Shown in pieces: positions 21,826 through 33,628 of a DNA stretch of 64,000 bases. Positions within the stretch are counted from its first letter, which is position 1; each line of letters opens with the position of its first letter. The stretch comes from Thozetella sp. PMI_491. Lineage: Eukaryota > Ascomycota > Sordariomycetes > Chaetosphaeriales > Chaetosphaeriaceae. A program made the translations under genes and the position numbers. The stretch spans positions 124,001 through 188,000 of the forward strand of contig MU270023.1 of NCBI GenBank assembly GCA_021432635.1. Reading direction: 5' to 3'. The notes below the pieces were generated by a model. That model worked only from the letters and a program-made list of their open reading frames with translations, did no database searches and was not told the DNA's origin.

Positions 21826-23998
21826 TTTAGTAAATAGGATATTGGGTGATGAGAACCGAATCGTTCTTGTGTCGCGCCTAGCGAGGAGGGAAGGGAAGCA
21901 GGATGGAAAGATGATGAGAGTTGCTCATCTGCGTTGCGAACTAAAAGAGGCGCGCGCTCAATCTTATGTGAAGAGCACTATGCTGTCTTAGTGCTAGGAG
22001 TTCCTTACCTCCTATTCTCCCCATTCCTCTGCCATCTCTCCAACCCCCAGTGAACATCATCCTAGCGGCACCAGAGACATGACGGCGGTACGTGGTCAGG
22101 ATCCTGCGGGCGATCAATTCCTACAGGTGGCCCTCCCGCGGCACCGGGTATACTTACTATACGGATCTACGATACATATGCATGAAATATTATGCATCAG
22201 TTATCATATTTACCCCGTAGATAGGCAGCATTTTACTCCTGTCGACCGGTTGTCCCTTCGCTAGTCCATTCGTACAGGCACGGTGAGACTCGCCCAAACC
22301 CCGGGGACCCTAACCTGCCACGTGCAGGAAGCAATAGGGCGTGTCAGCTCGACAATACCAGGAGCAGAACTTCTTATCGATTGTCAGTGATGTCTCACCA
22401 CCGCTATGCATGCAAGTTTTGAGACGTAGCAACGGCGCCGGGCAAACGGGCTACCAGCAGAAACATGAACCACGACTGGAATTTGCCATGGGATCCGCAA
22501 AATATACGCCGCCTCGTGCAGCGATGGACTGCCAAGAACAGTGAAGAGATTTGGCGACGGCTCTGGGTGCCAAAAGCGAATCATATTATTGGGGCAGGCT
22601 GCTCTGTACAAGAATGCAACCGCAGGATAGCGCTGTGCATCGTGCCGTGATCTAGAGTTTCGGACCACGGAAGTGAATTCAATTGTGCTCGCGGGAAGGG
22701 GTAGGGGCCGAGAACCGAGAGCCACCTGCTGAAATGTGCATCTACCTTTCATAATTGCTTGTTGAATGCATTCCCGATAACCTTGCATACTCTCATACCA
22801 GTCTTGTCAAGGCCACCGAGACCCTCCACCCAACTCAATAGTCCGGAAAATTGTACTAGCCCTATCCCAAACCCGCAACAATGCACGATATAAATTCGAA
22901 GTTTGGTATCATTGTAGGACTATTTGTCACTGACGGCTAATAACCAACCCTATTAGACCTAAATGTTTGAATCGGATTTACTAGATTAAGACGGGTGTAC
23001 CTGAGGTGTAATGTGACATTTTGACATGGCTTCGTTGGTGAACACCTGAGCCGTGCCGGAGCTTTATAGTGAGAGGAAATGCATGAATGTAGCCGGAGGA
23101 ACTGCTGTACTAGCTAGGCGTTCCACGGAACCGTCTATGTCAATGGAAACCGTTCACGATGCATTCGCGGCAAAAGTTTCCTCGGCTGCAGACCATAGTG
23201 CTCCAGCTGATTTAGTCCTAAATGTTGATAGGTAGCAGAAGAGTTAGGATCCACCCAAACCGCCTGCCAGGAATCTTTTCACGTAGAATGACGTATGAGC
23301 GAAGGAATGCTCGGGGTAATGGGTACAGGGGGTTCCAGGGGGGGTTCGCTATGCCAGCCCCTTGGTAAAGGTCGAACGGAGACATTTAGCCCGTCTTAAG
23401 ACAGCATGGTTCTAGAATAGTGTTCTCCCTGGGCGCTTCCCGCCGGAATGCCAACGGGACGTGAGGGCTGAGACCATGTGGTGGACGAGGCTCGCCCCCT
23501 TGCATACATGGGTAGGGGATGGGATGCGTGGGTTTCGCTTCCTTGGCTATCGCATATAGCGCTACAACTTTACGGCCGTGGGAAAATCTAGAGACAGGCT
23601 TACTCGGAGTGACGACAGACGTATGTAGGTAATCACGGGCGTAGCACCGACCTCATTACGCATAATTACGCATATAATCTAACCTCGTTAGGCAAGGGAG
23701 ACCTTCTTTCAGTTACTAGCTGGTAATGGTCGGAGCACAGTCTTCTCGGTCTGTGTTGTGGAAGAAGCGGCAAAAGTATTGCCCGCATCTTTCCCGAGTC
23801 TAGGCCGGGAGCGGAGGAAGGTGTGGGGCCGAGCGGTCATAATTTCTACCGCCACGCCGGTACTCGCTCTGCTTTGCGGGGCTCGATCAGCCGGTATATA
23901 TGCGCGCAAGCCTATAGCTATATACTTCCCAGATGCTTAGTATCGGTGAAGTCAGAGATATCAAACAGAGAGAAAGATCTGCTCCCCGCTCGTCAACA
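21826..23998. other. Intergenic, no gene recognised
   Basis: About 2.2 kb without a convincing coding segment. The last 110 bp hold the promoter of the dehydrogenase gene. Confidence 0.45.
23895..23901 (+). promoter_or_regulatory. TATA box, dehydrogenase gene
   Basis: TATATAT about 100 bp before the ATG at 23999. Confidence 0.35.
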
Positions 23999-25102
23999 AT
24001 GGCTAAAACTACGGCGACGAAGGCGCTTAGCGTTGCTGTCATCCCCGGCGATGGCATCGGTGTCGAAGTGATGCCGTATGGGGTCCGATGTCTAGAGGCT
24101 GTGGCGAAAGTGTTTGGAATTAGTCTACAGTTTGAGTGGTTCGACTTTGCCAGCTGCAACTTTTACCAGAAGCATGGCGACATGTTGCCGCCGGACTGGA
24201 AAGAAACGCTCCTGCGATTCGATGCCATCTACTTCGGCGCCGTGGGCATGCCGGCCCTGGTCCCCGATCACGTATCGCTCTGGGGAAGCCTCCTGAAGTT
24301 TCGGCGCGAGTTCGACCAGTACATCAACCTCCGACCGTCGCGCCTGATGCCAGGCGTACCCTGCCCGCTAGCCGGGAGGAAACCGGGCGACATCGACTTT
24401 TGGATCGTGCGCGAGAATACCGAAGGCGAGTACAGCAGTATCGGTGGCAAGATGTTCGAGGGGACCGACCGCGAGACCGTCATCCAGGAGACCGTCATGA
24501 CGCGCGTCGGCGTGGACCGGACACTCCGCTATGCGTTCGAGCTTGCCCGGAAACGGCCGAGGAAGCGCCTGACGAGTGCGACCAAGAGCAACGGTATCAG
24601 CATCACCATGCCCTATTGGGACTCAAGGGTCGAGGAAATGGCCAAGAGCTACCCAGAGGTGAACGTTGACAAGTACCACATCGACATCCTGACGGCGCAC
24701 TTCGTCCAGCGGCCCAACATCTTCGACGTAGTTGTTGGCAGCAACCTCTTCGGCGATATCCTGTCCGACCTCGGCCCGGCCTGCACCGGCACCATCGGCA
24801 TTGCTCCTTCTGCCAACATCAACCCCGAGGGCAAGTTCCCCAGCTTGTTCGAACCGGTTCACGGTAGCGCGCCAGACATTATCGGCAAGGGCATTGCGAA
24901 CCCCATCGGCATGATCTGGGCCGGCCAGATGCTGCTCCAGCACTTTGGCCACACTGAGGCGGCCGATGCGCTCCTCGCTGCGATCGAGAGAGTGCTGGAA
25001 AGGTCGGTCAAGACACAAGTTACTCCGGACATGGGTGGCCAAGGCACCACACAGACGCTTGGCGAGGCGATCGAGAGTGAGATTTTAGCACTAAAACGGT
25101 GA
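23999..25102 (+). CDS. Tartrate/D-malate-type decarboxylating dehydrogenase
   Basis: Intronless, 367 aa, the usual length of the isocitrate/isopropylmalate dehydrogenase superfamily. Motifs in order: the N-terminal VAVIPGDGIGVEV, the substrate-arginine region LKFRREFDQYINLRPSR, the signature RENTEGEYSSIGG, the metal-binding and catalytic region VVGSNLFGDILSDLGPA, and the NAD-site loop PVHGSAPDIIGKGIANP. RENTEGEYS followed by GG points to the tartrate dehydrogenase / D-malate dehydrogenase branch rather than LeuB or NAD-IDH. The predicted reaction is NAD+- and Mn/Mg-dependent oxidative decarboxylation of malate- or tartrate-like 2-hydroxy acids. Absence of introns and a TATA box close to the start are unlike most neighbours; bacterial ancestry is possible but unproven. 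No mitochondrial presequence. Confidence 0.88.
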   Translation: MAKTTATKALSVAVIPGDGIGVEVMPYGVRCLEAVAKVFGISLQFEWFDFASCNFYQKHGDMLPPDWKETLLRFDAIYFGAVGMPALVPDHVSLWGSLLKFRREFDQYINLRPSRLMPGVPCPLAGRKPGDIDFWIVRENTEGEYSSIGGKMFEGTDRETVIQETVMTRVGVDRTLRYAFELARKRPRKRLTSATKSNGISITMPYWDSRVEEMAKSYPEVNVDKYHIDILTAHFVQRPNIFDVVVGSNLFGDILSDLGPACTGTIGIAPSANINPEGKFPSLFEPVHGSAPDIIGKGIANPIGMIWAGQMLLQHFGHTEAADALLAAIERVLERSVKTQVTPDMGGQGTTQTLGEAIESEILALKR

Positions 25103-26281
25103 TGATGGCTCTGCCAAGCTGTTGAGATTCGAATAGTAGGTTGAGTGTATGGGAAATCTACGCCCATTCTTGAACGGCTACCCGTAAAAAACGGCGAGAA
25201 CCCATCTGTAGACTTGCGATAAAACATGCTATTTGATCGCAACTTGTATTCACTGTCGTGTTTTGTCTACCATATACACTGGGTGCTCTGACCCAATCTT
25301 CCCAGAGTCTCAATGTTTGTACGTTCCGTCCCGTCCCTCAATCCCCTATTCCCCATTTCTCAGTGAGGAGTGGCGAGGTTAGAGTTCAGGTCACCTGCAC
25401 ATAATAGTGTGATCGCCAAACCCGTGGGCCGCTATTAGCTAACAAAGGCTTGTCTCTCAATCGGGGTCATGTGCAGAGGGGGCTTGCCTGACTCGGACAC
25501 TCACATCGTAATTTGGCCAAGAGCGAGGGCGGTGACAGGGCATCGGTCCCGCCACCTACAAACGTTATGAGAACAACGTTGGTGCTATGGCGGCGAGCAG
25601 CAACGCCACCCGCTGCTCGGCCGCAATTACCGCCGTACTACGGGTCAACGTCTCTGTCCAAGACTGTAGGTAACTTTCGACAGCGAAACTGATGCACGTC
25701 AAAATCTTGATCGCCTCCACCACTAGCATGGCTGCACAGACCTTGACCCCGCCGTTCGATATTTCACCCTTCACAAGCAGGTCTAGACTCCCACATGCAC
25801 GGACGTACTGGGATAGATTTGATCATTACCGACCGACCTTACATAGCTAACGTGCAATAGCACAGGAATCTTTTCCCTGCGCCAATTTTTAACAGTTTGG
25901 AGAGACTCGCCATCGCCGAACGATCTCAATCAGCTCTGCCCGGGAGTACTCCCCGACGGTTCTCATGACAGCGATGAGGGCCAATATCCCATGCGGTACA
26001 ACCCTCCAACCGTCATCAGTGGAGGATAGTGGGGGCTCAAGCGCAACTTAGCGCTCTGGGAAGATGTCTGAGGCGTGTGCCGAGATTACACCGGAGGGGA
26101 TGCTGCGCATCCAGCTTGCCCGCTCGGGCAACACGGATGTAGATCGCACTTCAATAAAGGCTTGCCAAAAAGCCACCATGGCTGTCTCTCTTTTAATACC
26201 TGTCGCTGTCATTTTTGGCAATCCGGGGCAACATCGCTCACACATCGGCCGACGCCTGCTTCCCAACACACCGGATCCGCC
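25103..26281. other. Intergenic with a coding-like minus-strand stretch
   Basis: Minus-strand frames at about 26030-25900 (HGILALIAVMRTVGEYSRAE) and 25774-25565 (VCAAMLVVEAIKILTC) look protein-like and recall the C-terminal part of fungal regulators. They are interrupted and have no upstream DNA-binding domain. This could be a relic; I do not call a gene. Confidence 0.25.
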
Positions 26282-28213
26282 ATGTGGGCAGCGCAGTTGT
26301 TAGGTTTGTTTGCCATCTCGGCCGGCCTCGCCTGGGCCGTCGACCTCACGGGGTATGAGTACATTGTTGTCGGGTCCGGCGCGGGTGGAGGCCCTCTCGC
26401 GGCGCGGCTTGCGCTGGCCGGCCACAAAACCTTACTTATCGAGGCGGGCGACGACCAAGGCCAGAATATCAACTACACGGTGCCAGCCTACTCGGCCAAG
26501 GTGTCCGAGGACGAGGCACTGGCATGGAACTTTTTCGTGAGGCACTACGCCGACGATGCGCGCCAGGCTCGTGACTACAAGACCACCTACCGGACCGCTG
26601 ACGGCAGCCTCTACACCGGCCTTCAGCCGCCGGCGAACTCGACTATGCTGGGGACCTTGTACCCACGAACGGGCTCGCTGGGAGGATGCACCTCGCATAA
26701 CGCCATGATCGCCGTGTACCCGTACAAATCTGACTTTGACAACATCGCTAACCTGACCGGCGATGCCTCTTGGTCTGCCGACAATATGCGCAAGTATTTT
26801 ACCAGGCTAGAAAGGAATCAGTACCAGTTGCTCCCTATTGACAAGAGCCATGGCTACAAAGGGTGGTTGGGCGTCGAAGAGGCCCCACTGACAATCGCCC
26901 TTAAGGACTTGGATCTCCTCAGCCTCATTGTCGGAGGCGCGTTCGCTCTTGGGAACCTCACAGGCGGCATTTTTAACATAGCTGGACTGCTTCTGGAGGA
27001 TGCAAATGCCAACACACGAGCGCGCGATGCGGGCCCCGGCTACTATCAGATTCCCATCTCTACGGATGACCACCAGCGGAACGGTGCCCGAGAGTTTGTC
27101 GTCCAGGTCCGCGATGCCAAGAACGCCGACGGGACGCAGAAGTATCCGCTTGATGTGCGCACAAACTGCTTCGTCACCAAAGTTGTCTTCGACAACTCTT
27201 CGCCTCCTAGGGCTACGGGCGTCGAGTTCTTGGACGGGGCGTATTTGTATCGCGCGAGTCCCCTGTCCCAGAACGCCAGGCAGGGCAACCCTGGAACCGC
27301 TGCGGCATCGCGTGAGGTCATCGTGGCCGGCGGAGCGTACAACTCACCACAGCTGCTCAAGCTCTCGGGGGTCGGCCCCGCTGCGGAGCTCCAGAAATTC
27401 GGGATTCCCGTTGTGTCAAACCTGCCCGGTGTCGGGGGGAACCTCCAGGATCATTATGAGATCGCTGTCCAGGGTCACATGCAGACAAACTTCTCGGCAC
27501 TTGAGGGCTGCACATTCAACTCTACGGAAGACCCCTGTCTGGACCGCTGGGAGAATCCCGTGCTCGGCGACCGCGGCATCTACTCGTCGGGCGGGTTTGC
27601 CAGCGCTATGTACTACCGCAGCAGCGCGTCCGCTGATGGCAATTTCGACATGTTCGTCTTCGGCGGGCCCGTGAACTTCCGTGGCTACTTCCCGGGCTAT
27701 AGTGTCAATGCCACGGCCGAGCACAACGTGTTCACCTGGGCGATTCTGAAAGGGCACCCGCGCAACAGGGCCGGCTCCGTCATGTTGCGCTCTGCGGATC
27801 CGCTGGACGTTCCGGATATCACATACAACTACTTCGACACCAGATCCGGGGACTCTGCCAAGGATCTCCAGGCTATATACGAAGCCGTCGGTCTCGCGCG
27901 CGATGCGTTCAGTCGCCAGCTCGTTCCCATTACGGAGGTATTGCCCGGGCCCGGCTTTATTTCCAAGGATGACATCCAGACGTACATCAAAGACACAGCT
28001 TGGGGCCATCACGCTTCATGCACTTGCCCGATCGGCCCGGATAACGATCCTATGGCTGTATTGGACTCTAGTTTTCGGGTGCGTGGCGTTCAAGGTTTGC
28101 GTGTGGTTGACGCGTCTGTGTATCCTCGGATCCCGGGTGTCTTCACAGCTGTATCCACATACATGGTCGCCGAGAAGGCGGCAGACGTAATTCTTAGTCA
28201 GATCAGCAACTAG
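26282..28213 (+). CDS. Secreted GMC-family FAD oxidoreductase
   Basis: Intronless, 643 aa. The start is the ATG at 26282 because it opens a signal peptide (MWAAQLLGLFAISAGLAWAV); the frame stays open upstream but that part is not protein-like. The Rossmann FAD motif YIVVGSGAGGGPLAARLA lies at residues 24-42. The second GMC region is GTLYPRTGSLGGCTSHNAMI, and the third REVIVAGGAYNSPQLLKLSG. The C-terminal active site is AWGHHASCTCPIG (first catalytic His near residue 574) and SVYPRIPGVFT. The usual second His/Asn of the GMC pair is not obvious in the PGVFT context, which fits the subgroup with HASCTC and PRIPG. Reaction inferred: FAD-dependent oxidation of an alcohol, sugar or aryl alcohol outside the cell. 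Several N-glycosylation sequons support secretion. Confidence 0.88.
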   Translation: MWAAQLLGLFAISAGLAWAVDLTGYEYIVVGSGAGGGPLAARLALAGHKTLLIEAGDDQGQNINYTVPAYSAKVSEDEALAWNFFVRHYADDARQARDYKTTYRTADGSLYTGLQPPANSTMLGTLYPRTGSLGGCTSHNAMIAVYPYKSDFDNIANLTGDASWSADNMRKYFTRLERNQYQLLPIDKSHGYKGWLGVEEAPLTIALKDLDLLSLIVGGAFALGNLTGGIFNIAGLLLEDANANTRARDAGPGYYQIPISTDDHQRNGAREFVVQVRDAKNADGTQKYPLDVRTNCFVTKVVFDNSSPPRATGVEFLDGAYLYRASPLSQNARQGNPGTAAASREVIVAGGAYNSPQLLKLSGVGPAAELQKFGIPVVSNLPGVGGNLQDHYEIAVQGHMQTNFSALEGCTFNSTEDPCLDRWENPVLGDRGIYSSGGFASAMYYRSSASADGNFDMFVFGGPVNFRGYFPGYSVNATAEHNVFTWAILKGHPRNRAGSVMLRSADPLDVPDITYNYFDTRSGDSAKDLQAIYEAVGLARDAFSRQLVPITEVLPGPGFISKDDIQTYIKDTAWGHHASCTCPIGPDNDPMAVLDSSFRVRGVQGLRVVDASVYPRIPGVFTAVSTYMVAEKAADVILSQISN

Positions 28214-29373
28214 TCAGTATATAATATCGAGACAACCAACATGAGGCTTTTAGGCATCTGCTTTTCTTAAGTACATCGAAGTTTGGGATGGCGGGCAAGA
28301 AACATAGGATATGTTAAAGTGGGCTTTTGTGACCAATATCCATATGATATACACGTAATGATAATATTGTTTACACCTTTTGGACGAATTCAAGTTAGGC
28401 GAATTGCTCTCTTCCCGAGATAGGGGTACGATCGCTACCAACCGCTCAGCGGTGTCATACCCTATAGTAGCCAAATTATCCGGTTCGACCTAAACGGTTC
28501 TTAGCCCGCCAGTCAGCCAGTCTCCGGAATTTCTGTATTACCGTTACACCTCGCTAATCTGAATATATGACATCAGACTAGACCATCCTCCTGACAAGAA
28601 ATCTTCATGTATGGGAATGGTGCCAATGGGATGCTTCCGGAAGCCGTCCTCTTTCGATCCTTGACCGTCTGGCTCGCTTGTAGAGCGCTTGGCTTTCGGT
28701 AGCATTGCGCCTAGCTGATCCATGCATCTACGAGTTACCGGCGGTAGATTCATACAGTTTAGTCCCAATCTTGTGGCGATATGGCTAGTAACCGACGGAA
28801 TTGCAGCGTACTTTGATGTGTGGCCGTGTGTCGTGTGCCGCACTACAGGTTTACTTAAACATATAGGGACGGAAGGATCGTTTGAGAAGCGCGCCAAGAA
28901 ATTGATGCTTACAATGCTTTTCGCGTGGCTAGGCAGGAATAACGAAAATGGACAGCCTAATGCGGATTTTGGCGAACTGAGCCCGCCTACAAATGTGCAT
29001 GTGCCGCATTTGTTCTCGGTTGGATGACTGGACAAGTCTTTGAAAATAGGGATTTAGAAGAAATTAAACTAGTATAGTAATGGAACTCGGGATCGAGCTC
29101 TTGAGGAGATCAATTGCAAGGCCCGGTCGAACCACCCGTGAGCCACCTTCTCTCGAAGAGGCTAAGGGGTTGCTAGGTAAGCTTTCGAGGCTGCTCTACA
29201 CTTGATATTACAATACAATCCATCCAGACCTCGCACGGTCACATGAAGACCATTAGTAGAAAATATGTTGGGTGGAGGGGAAGTAGTTCTCTCAATTTGA
29301 AAGGACGTGGCATTGATATCGGTTCTTACTTCTAAAGCTAATGTAATTTCTGCTAAGAGTTTCAATCTGCAGG
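28214..29373. other. Intergenic between convergent genes
   Basis: About 1.2 kb. Two overlapping frames (28544-29035 minus, 28722-29027 plus) match nothing known. A tRNA-like stretch on the minus strand near 29090-29160 does not fold. Confidence 0.45.
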
Positions 29374-30473
29374 TTATTTCTTGGCGGAAAGTTCCAAATA
29401 CTGTGATGCAACCTCCTTCACAATAGCTTCGACAGGCGTAAGCTTAAGCCCAAGGACCTTTTCGGTCTGTTCCAGGTGGGTTATTAGCCTCAACATCCAG
29501 TCAGAAGATGAAACTAGCTTACCTTGCTTGTGTCCCACAAGATCGGAGTCGTGGGCTGCTTCCCAGTCTCCTTGAAAATCCCCGAGGCGAACGCCTCGGG
29601 GAAGTGACTCTTGGCGATGGGTATCGCGTCCGCGTATTCCATCATGACGTTGACTACAAACGTCTGGTTGCCGGGAACTTCTGGGTTTAAAGCCAGTACG
29701 TGAGCACGGGCAGTATCCTGGGTGTAAGCGGCACCGTTCGCATAGGGGAACTCTGTCTCAACACCGAGGAGGACGTTCAGCAAGACAGCGTTGCTACTGC
29801 CGCCTAACAGCTCGTCAACAGTAGTAGCCCGCTCATCCCGACCGAGTATCATCGAAGGGATAATTGTGACAATATCGAAGTCGGCTTTGCTGTTCTTGAT
29901 GTAATCGTCGGTGGTCAGGAGCGCCGCGGCCTTACTAGCTGCGTACGCCAAAGCCGGCATTGTATAAGGTGGCGGATATACGGGCACGCGATCATCCGGT
30001 GTGAACACGCGTTTGCCTCCGTCTGGCGGCGGGGCGAAATAACGCTCGACTGGCACGTTGGCAGCAATCGAGCTGGTGAAGACGATACGCCGGACACTAC
30101 CCCCTTTGCTCGCAGAATCTAGCATGCCTAGGACGCCGGCTTTGGTATCCTCAACAAAAGCCTTCTCCAATTCCTCGGAAGACATGGATTCGGCAGAACT
30201 AGGCATAGGATTGGCGACGTGAACGATGTACTTCACACCCTTGGCGGCATCGTCGTACGCGCCGGGGAGTGACATGTCTGGGACGACAACGAAGGAGAGC
30301 TGGGCCTTGGACGGGGCGAGTTTTGCAACGGCGGGGATCGCGCTGATAGCATCGGCCTTGGACGCAGACCGCACAGCAGCTCGGATGTTGTAGCCTGACT
30401 TGAGAAGCTCCAAGAAGACAAGATGGCCCAAGAAGCCGGAACCGGCCGTCAACAATACCAAGTCTCCTGCCAT
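29374..30473 (-). CDS. NAD(P)-dependent epimerase/reductase (extended SDR, Gre2-like)
   Basis: Two exons (30473-29523, 29466-29374) give 347 aa. The N-terminal cofactor motif LLTAGSGFLG is an extended-SDR TGxxGxxG variant with Ala for the first Gly. It is followed by AAVRSASKADA, VHVANPMP, FTSSIA (catalytic Ser region) and the catalytic YAASK. This arrangement is that of dihydroflavonol/cinnamoyl-CoA reductase-like and methylglyoxal (Gre2) reductases. It should reduce a ketone or aldehyde with NADPH in the cytosol. The second exon restores a normal C-terminus (EKVLGLKLTPVEAIVKEVAS). The intron is 56 bp. The substrate cannot be told from sequence. Confidence 0.87.
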
Positions 30474-31239
30474 GGTGTCTATGCGTGTGCGTGTGCGAGT
30501 GTGTTGGTTTCGGTTCTTGGCTTTGTCGAGCTCCGCGCAGAGTACAGATCTTGGTTATGTTCCAAGCTGGTCGCGGTGATGGTTGGGGTGATGGGATGGC
30601 CGAACTAGACGAACACAAGATACTGTGCATCGCACCTTTATAGCCAGAAAAGTGCAGAAGCACTCGGGAAACATCTTTAGGCATCTAATCGTGTCTCGAA
30701 GTCTAATTTCCTCTCCGCTATGGATCCGTTATCCCGGCTGCCATATGCATTTGTAAGTGTTTTGCTGGTGCGCCTCGCACTGAAGGAAATGCACAGCGTG
30801 AGCCAATTCGTTAAACTCAGGGCCCGATCCTCGAAATTACCCAAAAGGGGCATTGCTCGTTTCTATCTGGATCTAGGGTAGGTCGCGCTGCGATCAGTTA
30901 GTCTCCTCCTTATGGCTAAAGCGCCTAGATAGGCAGACTTCCGTCGTCCTGAGTATGGCGCGGACTAATTGCTAAGCCCGGCCTGGTTGAACGTTGGCTC
31001 CGAGCTGGTTCCTAATCGGGAAATTTTCTTGTCAGTGCTAAATGCGCCATAGTGTGAGCGTAATCAAAATCGGAGGAGCTGCCAGCTCGTCGGCTCATCT
31101 AAGCATCCGAAAACCGTAATGCGTCTTCTATTACACGGAGTCGAAATAACAACCCATCTCCAAAACCGTCGCCACATTTCTCTACAGCTGTAAACGGGTA
31201 CCGGTTTCCATGGGTTGTCAGCGTATAGATCCGCGCTTG
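30474..31239. other. Intergenic; promoter of the reductase
   Basis: Contains TATAAA on the minus strand (30637-30642), about 165 bp before the reductase ATG, and a GTGTGCG-type repeat in the 5' leader. Otherwise empty. Confidence 0.45.
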
Positions 31240-32960
31240 TTAAGGCGGCAAAGACTTTGGCAATTTTATGTACACATCATCCAAGATGGGTTGGAAGAGA
31301 TCGTCGTCCCAGAGAAAGGTTCCTAAAATCCTCTTCAAGTCCTCCCGCGTTCTCAATATCCCTTTTTGCCTCGGTATGCCGACACCTCCCGCAAACATGA
31401 CTAGGAACTGGCGGTGCTGGGTGCTCCCGTCCACGGCACTACCCAAGCCTACGGCCGAGACCCATAAGAGGGCTGCAGCGTGTTGAAACCATGCAGCTGC
31501 CGCTTCTTGGAATGCTGCGGAGAGCCTGCCGACTAAAACTTTTATCACGGGGTCTGTGGGGGGCAGGGCTTGAACCGTCCTGTATAAATACACTTGTGCG
31601 GCTAGCAATAGCGTTGCTAGCCTTCCGCTCCGAGGCGCACCGCCATACAAATATTCGACGATAGATCTGCTCGTGACGTGAGCAAGGGCAGTGATGCTGT
31701 TAGGTGATGCGTCGGGACGACAGCGCAGCCTGGCCAGCTGCCGGAGCGCTGTGAATACAGCCTGGGTTGTGTGGGCCCCAAGCGCGTTGTTGTCTTCTAT
31801 CGCAGCAATGTGCGAGAGCGACGGCCACATTGCATGTTCTATAATATCCGGCGGGATGAAGATATCCTGGGAGGTCCTACCTGGTGGGTAGGTTGGGGTT
31901 CTTCCGAGCGCCGCTGCAACCGTAACGTCGACGCTTTTGTGAATATCAGTTAGATGTGAGGTCTAGCAGGTTACATGCCTACGAGTGACGACTTACCAAG
32001 TACAAAAGCGACAGAGAATGTCCTCTTCTGCGGGGTATTTCTCTTTGGCCCGAGCTGCCCCGGCATCTTTCATGCCTTCTAGATGCAGGGCAGCTGTTAC
32101 GAAATCCCCCTCGAGCAACTGGCGAGTCCACGTTTAGATTCAGGCCTCTCGCGCGAGAGTAACTGCGGGAGGCTAGGGTCAGACACGTACCGAGATATAC
32201 GCTAAAGAGGCAACGCCGGTGATAACCTCGGTCGTGACATCCTTGCCGGTGACCTGCGTTCGCAGGCGGGTTCCAATCGCCCGTATCACTTCTCCCTTGT
32301 GATGAAAACCTTCCTGCACCACCTTGAAGTCCGGTGATGGGACGTTGGCAGTCCAGAAAACTGCGGAAATGGCCAGCACGCCGTGCATGACCAGAGCACT
32401 TTCCAGCGCATAGGTGAACCACGACCTCTGGGCGTCTACAGTTCGGACATTCAGGCCAGGATCGGTCAGGACTGTGCAGGGGATGCGCGTTAGCGCAGCC
32501 GGCGCATCTATGGCGAGGCCGGAGTGCGAACTCGTCAAAACTCACAATACTTTATCAGAAAGTCTACGGCCCGGGTATGCGGAACTGGCAGGCTTTGAAA
32601 TGGATCCGACAAGGTGCAGCTGACCTGCACGAGATTGGCCGACGTGGCTTGTTGGGAACGATTGATCTCGAAGCCCACTTCGTTCGCTGGCCCTGCTCGA
32701 GCAGTTTGTCTGGGCGACCTTGACGAGTCAGCCAAGTCGGTGGGCACGCGTCTCCTCGGTAGTCGGAATCGACCCTTGAGCTCGTCTTTCCTCTGTGCAG
32801 TCTGCTCCGAACTAGTGGTTGCCTGCTTGAGAACGTTCTCGCAAGCCTGTCCCGATTTAACGCGTCGAGTTGTTTTCATGGCCCGGCTCCTTATCGCGCG
32901 GCTGGCTTCTTGGAATTTGCCCTCCGGCCCCTGGGCAAAGAAAAATTCGTACTCGGTCAT
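31240..32960 (-). CDS. Fungal transcription-factor-domain protein, no zinc cluster
   Basis: Exons 32960-32546, 32471-32191, 32118-31997 and 31933-31240 give 503 aa. The N-terminus MTEYEFFFAQGPEGKF followed by AIRSRAMKTTRR is the same kind of short motif seen in the regulator at 17226-18840. The body (RSWFTYALESALVMHGVLAI, LLEGDFVTAALHLEGMKDAG, RTREDLKRILGTFLWDD) follows the all-helical PF11951-like pattern. There is no CxxC cluster. Introns are 63-83 bp with clear GTRAGT-like donors. Probably a nuclear regulator or a degenerate derivative of one. Function unknown. Confidence 0.68.
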
Positions 32961-33628
32961 GTTCAATCTGGTCTATTGATCCCACACTTCAGGGTTTAGT
33001 AGGGGCTCGGAGTGTATTTTGGCCGTGGTGAAGATGAACTTGTTGAGATAAGCGAGTCGAACGTGCTTAGCATCTCTGCGCTAGGATGGCTAAGACTGCT
33101 GACAAATGCCCAGAGCATGGGGGATCTGACGCCACTAGGCCCCTTCGGCGCCGCGCGTGGCCTTACGAACGTAACATGCATCGCTACGCTGCCGGTAATG
33201 TATAGTGTAATCTGTTCTTTCATATAACTATCTCAAATCCATCTGGGAACTCTCTAGTTGTAGTGTGAATATGTCCTGTGATAAGATATGCTGATTCTAC
33301 GATGAGCAAGTACACATTCGACGTTCAACGATGACTCAAGGTCAACACTCATCCAAGAAAGTAACAGATGCTACAATTTGTTCTCAAACGCTCCGACGCT
33401 ATGCTGTCTAAATAGAAATAGATGGCGCCGGTAACTGATGCATGACATTCGTGTTCTCATCCCAAGTTCCACTCAGCAACGGCCGCTGCGTGGGAGGCAT
33501 AAATCATGACACATCCCCTAACATAACCTCATAAGATGAAGATGCCTCCCCACCCATCGCTGGCTACCACTCTTTGGCCAGTTATTTTGGCTTTTCCTCT
33601 GCTTGGATCTAGCGTACTTGTTCGTCTC
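32961..33628. other. Intergenic, no gene recognised
   Basis: Upstream region of the preceding regulator and 3' flank of the G-alpha-like gene. Nothing else seen. Confidence 0.5.

Noticed and set aside
22384-22788. 134-codon minus-strand frame
   Set aside because: No recognisable motif and not supported by surrounding signals.
25565-26030. Possible minus-strand regulator gene
   Set aside because: Some segments look coding, but frames are broken, no start or DNA-binding domain is found, and no splice model joins them.
26075-26281. N-terminal extension of the GMC oxidoreductase
   Set aside because: The frame is open upstream, but only the ATG at 26282 opens a proper signal peptide directly before the FAD domain.
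28544-29035. 163-codon minus-strand frame and overlapping 101-codon plus-strand frame
   Set aside because: Neither shows domain-like composition, a plausible promoter or splice context.
29085-29165. tRNA-like stretch on the minus strand (TGGCTCACGGGTGG ... GCTCGATCC)
   Set aside because: A-box and B-box-like words are present at a plausible distance, but the T-arm and acceptor stems do not pair. At most a decayed tRNA-derived sequence.
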